Below are positions 36,459-43,437 of a stretch of DNA of 43,437 bases, piece by piece (positions within the stretch are counted from its first letter, which is position 1; each line of letters begins with the position of its first letter). Under the pieces are notes generated by a model. That model had not been told where the DNA came from. It saw nothing but the letters and a program-made list of their open reading frames with translations, and did not search any database. The translations under genes were made by a program, and so were the position numbers. Source of the DNA: a bacterium (GTDB lineage Bacteria; Zhuqueibacterota; Zhuqueibacteria; Zhuqueibacterales; Geothermadaptataceae); NCBI GenBank assembly GCA_024275575.1, contig JAJRYV010000086.1, positions 1-43,437 of the forward strand, given 5' to 3'.

Positions 36459-37718
36459 ATGGAATTACCGATGAAATTATCCACAAGACAAGTGCTCAGT
36501 CTCATTCCTCTCATCCTTTTGCTTTTTGGAGCCTGCGCCGGCAATGAAAAGAATACGCCCGTCAAACCCGGGATTGATGTGCTTATCGGGCGAAACTTCG
36601 ATCTGCTGCAGGGCAAACGTGTCGGTCTGATTACCAATAATACCGGTGTGACAGCCGCTCTCAAATCGACCATCGATGTGCTGGTGGAGACAAAAAACGT
36701 CAAGCTGGCGGCGCTTTTCGGCCCGGAGCACGGGGTGCGCGGTAATATTTTTGCCGGTAAAAAAATCGGGAATTTCACCGATCGAAAAACCGGCCTGCCG
36801 GTTTACAGCCTCTATGGCGAAACCCGCCAGCCAACTGAAAAAATGCTGCAAGGCCTCGATGTTCTGGTTTATGATATTCAGGATGCCGGCTACCGCGCAT
36901 ATACCTATATTTATACTATGGCCTACGCGATGCAAGCCGCAGCGCAACACGATTTACAGTTCATCGTGCTCGACCGTCCCAATCCGCTGGGCGCCGATTT
37001 TATCGAGGGACCGGTGTTAGAGGAAGAATTCAGCTCATTTATTGGCTTGTACCCCATTCCTTATATTTACGGCATGACTGTCGGTGAGCTGGCTCAGTAT
37101 TTCAATAAAGAATTTGCAATCGATTGCAAATTGATAATTGTGCCGATGCAGGGCTACAAACGATCTATGCGCTTTGAAGATACAGGCTTGCAATGGGTTC
37201 CCACCTCGCCGCATATTCCGCGCGCCAATTCTGCAGTTTTTGCTGCAACGCTCGGTAACATCGGTGAACTGCATAAAGTTTCCGAAGGCGTCGGTTATAC
37301 GCAGCCTTTTGAAGTTCTTGGCGAGACATGGATCGACCCCGATGAATTTGCCGCTGAAATGAACAGTCGCAACCTGCCCGGCGTAATTTTCCGTCCCTGT
37401 TATTTCCGCCCTTATTATTTTATCAATGAAGGTAAAGAGCTCGGCGGCGTGCAAATTCATATAACACAAATACAGCAGTTCTCTCCAATGGCGGTGCAAT
37501 TGCATCTGATGCATGCGCTGCTGAAATGCTACCCAGAACACAATATTTTTACTGATGTTAGCGATGGTCGTATAAGCATGTTCTTCAAAGCTATGGGCAC
37601 AAAATTCGTTTCTGATGCTTTACTGGCAGGCAAAACACCCTCGGTAATCATGCAATCCTGGCAACCCAAAATTGAGGCATTCAGGCAGAAAAGAAAGCGC
37701 TATCTGATTTATAAATGA
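36459..37718 (+). CDS. namZ: NamZ-type exo-beta-N-acetylmuramidase lipoprotein (DUF1343)
   Basis: DUF1343 proteins have been shown, as NamZ of Bacillus subtilis and Tannerella forsythia, to release terminal N-acetylmuramic acid from peptidoglycan fragments. The family markers are all visible: GKRVGLITNNTGV, FGPEHGVRG (about 87-95 from the first ATG), VYDIQDAGYRAYTYI, FIVLDRPNPLG, and WVPTSPHIPRANS. The first ATG at 36459 abuts the GNAT stop. A second ATG at 36471 (MKLSTRQVLSLIP) gives a standard signal peptide with the lipobox LLFGAC. That start is likelier for secretion. Length (about 415) is normal. As a lipoprotein it would act in the periplasm, feeding products to the AmpG-like permease two genes upstream. 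Confidence 0.92.
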   Translation: MELPMKLSTRQVLSLIPLILLLFGACAGNEKNTPVKPGIDVLIGRNFDLLQGKRVGLITNNTGVTAALKSTIDVLVETKNVKLAALFGPEHGVRGNIFAGKKIGNFTDRKTGLPVYSLYGETRQPTEKMLQGLDVLVYDIQDAGYRAYTYIYTMAYAMQAAAQHDLQFIVLDRPNPLGADFIEGPVLEEEFSSFIGLYPIPYIYGMTVGELAQYFNKEFAIDCKLIIVPMQGYKRSMRFEDTGLQWVPTSPHIPRANSAVFAATLGNIGELHKVSEGVGYTQPFEVLGETWIDPDEFAAEMNSRNLPGVIFRPCYFRPYYFINEGKELGGVQIHITQIQQFSPMAVQLHLMHALLKCYPEHNIFTDVSDGRISMFFKAMGTKFVSDALLAGKTPSVIMQSWQPKIEAFRQKRKRYLIYK

Positions 37719-37776
37719 TGGGCAAGGCTGCCGCGCCGAGTGCTCCGGCACCGGCAGCTATCAGCTTTCTCAGCAG

Positions 37777-38790
37777 TTATCGCAGCAGAATTAATCGCTT
37801 CACCTGCCTGAAATCACCTGCTGTCAACTCATATAAATACAAACCACTGGGCATTTCCCGGCTGTGCCTATCGCGGGCCTGCCATTTTATTTTGTACGCG
37901 CCGGCTGTCTGTATTTTATCTACTAAAATTCTGATCAGCTGGCCCTGCACATTGTAGATTTTTAAAGTTGTGCGTACATTCTCTCCAACAGGAATTGTAT
38001 ATTCGATGGTTGTTTACGGGTTGAACGGATTGGGGTAGTTTTGCAGCAAGCTGAATTTTTCCGGCAACCCGGCATCCGTTTCCGCAATTCCAACCGGTTT
38101 TTTAACATGAACAAGACCTGGTAAAACCCGGATTGAATCGGCGACAATTTCCCTGTAATCCGCTGTGATCAACGCGCTGTGCAGCGGTATGAGGTCAATA
38201 GATAGAGGACTGGTAGTTCCAGCCGTACCTTTGACGAGAAAATGCAGCTCGATGGATTCCTGCTCCTGCCCGCTCAATTCCGTCGCGGCACTTGAAAGCT
38301 GCAAAACAATATTCTGATTCGTATCGTTCATCTGCGCAGGAAAGGGTAAAAGCCGGTTAACGAGCAGGTTCATACCGGCGGCGTTTTCACCCGGCTGCGC
38401 ACCGATAAATTGTACTACTGTCGAATCGGTTTCCAGCGCAATTTGTATGAAAGAAAGAGCATGCCCCGTGCTGAGTTGTAATGGAATTTTCAACGTATCA
38501 CCGGGAAAAGCATCGATTTCAGGCAGCGCCAGTGTGACGGCCTGAGGCCTTGCATGCCGGTCTCCGTTAGTCTTTGCTATCGCGGTGCTGAGTGCTGGAG
38601 CCCAGTTCAAATTCAGATCACCGGCGACAAATCCATGAAAATTTACTACACCGGCATTTGTCAAAACATAGTTTTGTGGCGAATCAAAAAAACCATTCAC
38701 CACACCGGCCTGTGCTGCTGCTAAAAAATGCAAGATAACGCAACAACAATAAAGAATCCGAGCCGGAAACGATGCCGTTTTGATCGACAT
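37777..38790 (-). pseudogene. Interrupted cohesin/dockerin sorted protein, C-terminal segment
   Basis: In this frame the first sensible residues are AAAQAGVVNGFFDSPQNYVL (from about 38720), the end of a dockerin-like unit. A cohesin-like sandwich follows (LPEIDAFPGDTLKIPLQL to LHFLVKG), and then the sorting-domain start LLQNYPNPFNP. TAA at 38014-38016 cuts it there. Reading through the TAA gives TTIEYTIPVGENVRTTLKIY, GQLIRILV, SGLYLYEL and a final RLILLR with TAA at 37777-37779, a complete sorting-domain end. In the intact gene at 42201 the matching position is NPFNPSTTIKF, so the stop replaces a serine. The apparent start at 38790 is out-of-frame reading upstream of the frameshift. Confidence 0.8.
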
Positions 38791-39829
38791 CCCCGGCCAG
38801 CAATTGATTCGCCGTCAGCATATCAAGAAACGCGAGATGGCGCAGTAAATACATCGCATCGACTCCGGTAACTGCCTGACGTTGCTCACCGGTTTTGTTT
38901 ATCGCAATCTCGATCGGCCCCTGTACAATTTGGCTGATATGATAACGGCCAACTTCATCGGTTGTATCCGAGGCTTCACCGGAGTAGTGGTGAACGGTTA
39001 CTGTTGCCCCGGCGATGGGCCGACCGTAGGCAGCAGAATCTATTTTAAGATAGCGGGTCTCACCGCTTAAAACTCCCAGTTTGGGTTTTATTTTTACTGA
39101 TCCATTTTCAAATTCAATGGAATTATAGGCCACAGAATCGGTTGAGTTTATACTAAAACTGGTATGTGTCGGGCGTTTGTCGAAGAGCAACGGTGTTGCT
39201 GTATCCGGCATACTAATAGCCTGGAAATTTAATATTGCAACGGTTTGATTTTGTCCGGAAATAGCACTGGTGCCGCTGAGCTGAACCAAGACATTGTCGT
39301 TGACGCCGCTACCGATTGGTTCGAACGGCAGGTCGGCGTTGGTAATTAAGGAAAAACCAGAGGCATCGGCGCCGGAGTCTACTCCGATGAACTTCAGTAC
39401 AGTGGAATCGAATTCGACGACCATTTGAGCGAAACCGAGCTCTAACTCTGTCGAAAGTTTTAAAGCTATAACCACCGTATCGGTCAGGCCAGCTTCAACA
39501 TTGGGCAGGCTGGCTGTGAGCAGGATCTCACCGCTGTAATGTCCCTGAATGCACACATCGTCAAACGAAGCGCGGTCATTAAAGGCGCCCAAACCCAACA
39601 ACCCTGCCGGCAGCCCGGGTTCAGTAAAAACAGCAACCGGGTTATCATCAAAATAGATGCTAAACAGATCGCCGGTGCGCTGCAGAACGAATTTATGAAA
39701 CTGATCGTCGTCCACCGTTGCATCGAGATCAGCGATTCGCCGGCGCGCTGTATTACTCGCAATTTGAAACACACCACTTTCCTGTGCCGTGCCGTTAATC
39801 ATGGCATAACAATAATTTTCTGTATCGAC
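38684..39829 (-). pseudogene. Interrupted cohesin/dockerin sorted protein, middle segment
   Basis: This segment continues the N-terminal segment's frame after TAA at 39830-39832: VDTENYCYAMINGTAQESGVF is the centre of a LamG/DUF1080-like sandwich (to about 39530). A cohesin-like domain follows (VEAGLTDTVVIALKLS and FAQMVVEFDSTVLKFIG). After it is a carboxypeptidase-regulatory-like unit (GATVTVHHYSGEASDTTDE). Next are dockerin-like loops with AGDVDQNGIVSGSDSLLLLR. The frame breaks after YLAF at a run of six A on the plus strand (38723-38728). With five it would join the C-terminal frame as YLAFLAAAQAGVVNGF. The stop at 38684-38686 is therefore a product of the shift. An ATG at 39802 is only an internal methionine. 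Confidence 0.8.
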
Positions 39830-41506
39830 TTAAGCGAAGACAAACGCATAATCTGCATGGGTATTTGTAGCTACATCTTCATCCGATCGCGCCAGACAGG
39901 TTAGGCGAAAATCGCCGTAGGATTGGCCGGCGAGCACGGACAGCTCACCCAAGGCGTCGTTATCGTTGGCGAGATAATTCGTTGTAATGATTGAGTAGAC
40001 CTGACTATCGCCTTCGGCAACAATTTGCCAGCGTTGCGGATTCAACTCCTGCCAGTTTTCCGCTGCAGCGGTTTCGAAGGAATCTTTAAAATTGCACATG
40101 CTTTCCGCGTCTGATTTAACGATAAACCGGGTTAGAAAGAACTCCTTTTTTAAAGCGTCAGGCTCATTCACGTTTTCATAGGTTCGACTGCCCGCCAAAA
40201 AGACCAGCCCCGAATCATCAACCCGGACCCGTGCGGCTGTTTCCGTTTCGTCAACGCTAAAAGCATGGTGTGAAACAGCCCATAAGTGTTGCTGGTTTTT
40301 ATCATATTTGATGATAAAAATATCCGAGCTGTCAGCGCAGGCCAGCATGTTTCCCCCGGTATTAAATACATCAGTAAAATCACCGGCGATGATCAAATCA
40401 CCGGCGCTGTCTAAGGTGTAATCACGGGCAGTTTCGTCTCCACTGTCACCTTCATGGATGAGCCAGTGCAGGTCGCCATCGAGAGTGTATTTGGCAAAAT
40501 AAAAATCAATGCCACCGTCGCTCACGAGTTTCCTGTCCCCGACGGTGACCGAATCGCTAAAGTTTTTAAGCGCATAGCGACAAATGTTTTTGTCCGCATC
40601 CCATGAGATCTCACCCGGCCAGTCGCCTTCTTTTTGCCAGATTAAAGTTCCGGCGGCATTGAATTGAGCAGAATAATTTGTTTCGGGAATGACCGTTTCT
40701 GCTGTTGAGGTGTCGCTGACGACGTAGATAAATTCGTGAAAGACATAGTCGATATTGATCTCGCCATCGCGGGAAACACTGAAACTTTCAATCTCTTCAT
40801 GCGGGTGTTGCAAAACCTGATAATATTGGCCGTTTTGAATATCCCGTTCGATGCGTTTCAGCCATAGCAATTGCCCTTGCGGCGAAAATTTCGCCATAAA
40901 AATATCCAGTCCCCAGCCATTGAGCAAGGTATCGCCGCTCAGGGTGAAATCATGCCTGTGATAGCTTCGGCTGCCAAAGCGCCCGGCAATGTACAGATTT
41001 TGTTCCGCATCCATCATTGCGAATTGAATGTGTGAGTCGCGGAAATCATCTCCATCGGAAACGGTTGTGGCTGAGGTATGCTGCCAGATAATGCCGCCAC
41101 TGCTGTCGATGCGGGCGACAAATACTTCGGTCCAATAATTCCACGGATCATAAAATCCGTTGAGCGCCAAATCGCCGTTTGTATAAATACCTGCGGTGGC
41201 GTGGCCTTTATATTCAAACGTGAGTTCCCAATTGGTGAATGGATAAAACTGACCGAATTGGTTATAGCGTTTAAAAAAACTGCCGTGGTTATCAGCAATC
41301 GATTTGCTCGCTGAAACATAGCTGTTGCCGGTGTTGTCGATTTCAAGGTCGGTAATATTTACCGTCGTAAAACTGAGTTCCGACAGCTTCAGTTTATCAA
41401 CACTGACTTCCCAGTTGAGTTGTTCAGCATTTTGAGCATAAATATTCGCTAAAAAGAGCAGAAAAAAAGCGACATAGCATTTTGTGAAAATTCTCATTTG
41501 TTCCAC
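39830..41506 (-). pseudogene. Interrupted cohesin/dockerin sorted protein, N-terminal segment
   Basis: The start ATG gives a signal peptide (about residues 5-24) ending ANIYAQ. About 450 residues follow of SBBP-like repeats: strand pairs ending in a D-x-F-x-A/I-K-Y/F motif (DIFMAKFSPQGQLLWLKRI, DFYFAKYTLDGDLHWL, DIFIIKYDKNQQHLWAVSH), a seven-bladed propeller-like array. From about residue 475 (CNFKDSFETAAAENWQE) a LamG/DUF1080-like sandwich begins, and TAA at 39830-39832 stops it after YAFVFA. The same frame continues sensibly beyond the stop. The N-terminal part may still be expressed as a secreted fragment, but without the sorting domain at 37777. The full ancestral protein was about 1240 residues. 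Confidence 0.82.
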
Positions 41507-42200
41507 CTTCCAAATTAAAAATCAAACAAAATTTTCAACACTTGTTGAAGTTTGGTTCACAACTTATGCTTGAACGACAAATCAAACCGATAAAATACTT
41601 GTCAATCGTGATCGCAGACTATTCGAATTTGTTTGGGCAACAGTCGGGGGTATCAGCGGTGCAGGTGGAATTTACATGAAGTCTATTTAGCCTGGAGATG
41701 CAGAGGAGGTAGAGAGTTAAATTTAAGCGCCCTGGGCCGCTCGATTCTAATAACTTTAGGCAGCAGTATGATCGTATTATTGTTTGTAGCTGTTTCAGCC
41801 AATTTCGTCACAGGCTGAAGCCTGCAGCTATTTTCCGAATACCCGGCTGAAGGCAGCTCAAATTTCAGCATGCTTTATCAGGGTTGAGTAATGTTAGTCT
41901 GCCGGTTTAGCGGTTGGCGAACACTATTATTTTTCTGTAATCGTTTAGAAAACAAGCACTTGGTTAAATTCTACAGTATTTGTTCAGCGTTGCTTATCCT
42001 TCAAGTACATCAGAGCTGAACGAGATACATACTACTGCATGAAGCTACATGCAGGATAAGTTAATAATGCTATGAAAATTTGCAAGATTTTATCAAGAAA
42101 TTTATCCACACCGATGCGCAAAGAACCAGGATTGTGGTTATTCAAAGGTCAGATTTTCATAAAGGGCTGATTAGGCCTGAATTTTAAACCAGGAGAAGCA
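41507..42200. other. Long intergenic region with inverted repeats, no convincing gene
   Basis: These 694 bases lie between divergent genes. ORFs such as 41633-41818 and its complement lack recognisable protein pattern. The stretch at 41787-41830 can fold: TAGCTG with CAGCTA at its ends enclosing CAGGC-TGAA-GCCTG, with an alternative pairing TTCAGCC/GGCTGAA. A second structured unit is at 41993-42060 (next entry). This region may hold promoters, regulatory RNA or decayed mobile sequence; I see no clear transposase. Confidence 0.45.
41993..42060 (+). ncRNA. Candidate structured element upstream of the LamG protein gene
   Basis: CTTATCCT (41993-42000) pairs with AGGATAAG (42053-42060), and inside it CTGCATG (42035-42041) pairs with CATGCAG (42048-42054) around a six-base loop. 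The stems are both perfect but overlap by two bases, so they would compete at one edge. It lies 140 bases before the LamG-like gene. It could be a leader structure, a small RNA, or an inverted repeat of a lost element. Strand is assigned only from the downstream gene. Confidence 0.3.
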
Positions 42201-43172
42201 ATGAAATTATTCAAATGGGCACGTATTGTCGGATTTATTATCCTGACACTACCGGTGGTGGCGCTTTCGCAATCCCTGGATCATCTGACACTGCTGGCAC
42301 ACTATCCATTGAATTCGACTGCTGATGATACAACCGGTCGGTATGAACAAATAGAACTGACAAATGCGCCTTTTCAGGATGGTGGAATATTTTGTAACGG
42401 TATTTATAATGACGGCAGCAATACGGACGCCTGCAACGCTCAAACACCCTACATCGGGGAACTCTCATTTAAAGCGTTGGCGGTTAGCGCTGAATTTAAA
42501 ATCAGTGAATATCCCGCTTTACGTATGCCGGTTATCGTCTGCAGTCCCATTGCCTGGCGCTGGCTTTATGTTTTCATCCACGATGACAGTACGATTGGTC
42601 TGGGTTCAGCCAGCGACTTTGATAATGTACCATCGACAAAAACCAAATGCGAGCTCAATCAATGGCAAAACATCACCGTGACCTGGGACAGCGTGCAAAG
42701 CGAAATGAAATTATATTTCAATGGTACGGCAATCGACAGTCTGAGCATCGCTTCATTGCAGCACAACGAATCCCAGCGTGCGGGCATTACCCACGGTGGT
42801 GTTGGTCGAACGTTTAAAGGATGGCTGCGGAATTTGAAGATATATTCCTATGTACCTGGTGCGACTGCCGTTGCCGGGGGGCAAGCGCAGCCGAAAGAAT
42901 TTACGCTGGCACAGAATTATCCCAATCCGTTTAATCCATCGACGACAATTAAATTTTCAACGGCCAGGGCAGGGAAAGTCGAGCTGAATATCTTTGATCT
43001 GATGGGAAGAAATATTCGTAATCTCGTGCAGGCTTTCAGTCCGGTCGGCATACATTCGGCAACCTGGGATGGCCGCGATGATAGTGGACGGATTGTTGCC
43101 AGTGGCCTGTATCTTTACGAGTTGAGATTTGATGGATTTTCATCGACAAAAATGATGCTGCTATTGCGCTGA
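42201..43172 (+). CDS. Secreted LamG-like protein with intact C-terminal sorting domain
   Basis: The 323-residue protein follows AGGAGAAGCA at an ATG. It has a signal peptide (about residues 7-24) and a concanavalin-like LamG sandwich (about 30-220) beginning LLAHYPLNSTADDTTGR and including LNQWQNITVTWDS and MKLYFNGTAIDSL, the usual LamG pattern. The sorting domain (about 232-323) is complete: AQNYPNPFNPSTTIKFSTAR, FDLMGRNIRNLV, TWDGRDDSGRIVASGLYLYEL and a final MMLLLR. It probably binds a glycan or protein ligand outside the cell and contains no catalytic residues I can identify. This intact domain is the comparison that shows the missing serine in the interrupted gene at 37777-41506. It ends just before a palindrome and an IS66-like element. 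Confidence 0.88.
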   Translation: MKLFKWARIVGFIILTLPVVALSQSLDHLTLLAHYPLNSTADDTTGRYEQIELTNAPFQDGGIFCNGIYNDGSNTDACNAQTPYIGELSFKALAVSAEFKISEYPALRMPVIVCSPIAWRWLYVFIHDDSTIGLGSASDFDNVPSTKTKCELNQWQNITVTWDSVQSEMKLYFNGTAIDSLSIASLQHNESQRAGITHGGVGRTFKGWLRNLKIYSYVPGATAVAGGQAQPKEFTLAQNYPNPFNPSTTIKFSTARAGKVELNIFDLMGRNIRNLVQAFSPVGIHSATWDGRDDSGRIVASGLYLYELRFDGFSSTKMMLLLR

Positions 43173-43186
43173 GGAGTGGGGTAAAC

Positions 43187-43211
43187 CCGCCAGGTTTTAA
43201 AAACCTGGCGG
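43187..43211. repeat. Perfect palindrome after the LamG gene, terminator-like
   Basis: Arms 43187-43198 (CCGCCAGGTTTT) and 43200-43211 (AAAACCTGGCGG) are exact complements around one A. It lies 15 bases after the stop codon and may stop transcription in both directions. It shares the core AAAAACCTGGC with the terminator at 21213, suggesting a recurring intergenic hairpin family. Confidence 0.7.
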
Positions 43212-43213
43212 CT

Positions 43214-43437
43214 GTAACGTAATCGTCCGGTGAACCGCGTGTTTTCATAAACGTTTTTATTCCGTAGTTTCCTTCAGACGACGAAAGGAGGCTTATCATG
43301 ATGAAAACCACCAGAGCAGGAGCGCCGCGGCGGACGGCGGCTCAGATGTTTCCGGTTATCGAAAAATATCTATCATGCGATCTCACGCAAAAAGTTTTCT
43401 GCCGGCAGGAAAATCTCAGCGACACGACATTTCACTA
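43214..43437 (+). mobile_element. Left part of an IS66-type insertion sequence (runs off the right edge)
   Basis: The bases from 43214 (GTAACGTAATCGTCCGGTGA) have the GTAA-type start expected of IS66 family terminal repeats, and the first gene within is an IS66 accessory protein. The boundary is inferred because the right end is not visible. It begins two bases after the palindrome at 43187-43211. Confidence 0.5.
43298..43437 (+). CDS. tnpA: IS66 family accessory protein TnpA (partial, 3' end outside window)
   Basis: A strong AAAGGAGG (43284-43291) lies 6 bases before the ATG at 43298, with a second ATG at 43301. The visible 46 residues include MFPVIEKYLSCDLTQKVFCR followed by QENLSDTTFHY or a stop at the final codon (TA plus the next base). 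This is the helix-turn-helix pattern of the small first protein of IS66 elements, which typically reads LxxSGLSQxxFCRxHGLSxSTFxYW. The genes for TnpB and the transposase TnpC would lie to the right. Confidence 0.72.
   Translation, partial: MMKTTRAGAPRRTAAQMFPVIEKYLSCDLTQKVFCRQENLSDTTFH

Noticed and set aside
20385-39832. Genome-wide reassignment of TAG, for example to pyrrolysine
   Set aside because: TAG ends several well-conserved genes here (GGDEF at 3254-3256, ccmC at 11018-11020, the lipoprotein at 14498 and the propeller protein at 18650), and two of the five stops are TAA. Local decay or leaky read-through fits better.
41633-41818. 61-codon plus-strand ORF in the 41507-42200 gap
   Set aside because: No ribosome site, no recognisable pattern, and it overlaps strong inverted repeats.

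Overview
This window looks like a chromosome segment from a free-living Gram-negative heterotroph of the FCB group, most likely Calditrichota or a KSB1-like relative. The evidence is the many large secreted proteins ending in the NYPNPFNP-type C-terminal sorting/FlgD-like Ig domain, several lipoproteins, a heme-export ccm operon, and housekeeping genes resembling both Proteobacteria (YihG, YibQ) and Bacteroidota (NamZ with AmpG). The taxonomic placement is an inference. I saw no rRNA, tRNA or CRISPR.

Layout. 1-1509 (minus) is the 5' part of a secreted beta-propeller/FN3/PKD protein. 1790-7205 holds a diguanylate cyclase, a DUF971 protein and a six-PAS hybrid histidine kinase. 7726-11167 is a plus-strand run: lgt, a membrane zinc-ribbon protein, then ccmA, ccmB, ccmC and ccmD. 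ccmB appears to start at a CTG that overlaps the ccmA stop, and ccmD has only 45 codons. 11201-13805 (minus) carries a YihG acyltransferase, a lipid kinase and a small TonB-plug-like lipoprotein. 14064-21200 (plus) has a lipoprotein, a 1365-residue Asp-box propeller protein, a second small lipoprotein, a wrecked M43 metalloprotease gene and a fossil sorting-domain tail. 21664-24078 (minus) is a VWA/cohesin/dockerin protein whose sorting domain is cut by an in-frame TAG. 24562-31056 (plus) carries a secreted M1 aminopeptidase, an NTF2-like lipoprotein, a YibQ-type deacetylase, a bifunctional nuclease with a UVR motif and an M49-like lipoprotein. 31147-33312 (minus) is a membrane hybrid histidine kinase. 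33676-37718 (plus) is a compact AmpG permease / double GNAT / NamZ (DUF1343) set for peptidoglycan recycling. 37777-41506 (minus) is one very large secreted cohesin-dockerin protein gene broken by two in-frame TAA codons and a one-base homopolymer shift. 42201-43172 is an intact LamG-like sorted protein. The right edge enters an IS66-type element.

How the parts relate. Lgt would acylate the several lipoproteins encoded here. CcmA-D export heme for c-type cytochromes. Two hybrid kinases and a GGDEF protein give signalling capacity but show no target genes. The AmpG/GNAT/NamZ set is the clearest small pathway. The secreted, sorting-domain proteins form a rapidly evolving layer: of the six for which the 3' end is visible, three are intact and three have premature stops. 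All five in-frame stops are TAG or TAA, and at least one replaces a serine preserved in an intact paralogue.

The most notable signals are this cluster of interrupted but otherwise still readable sorted-protein genes, the roughly 200-residue periplasmic insertion in the AmpG-like permease, the unusual start codons (CTG for ccmB, possibly ATC for the DUF971 gene), and recurring intergenic inverted repeats.
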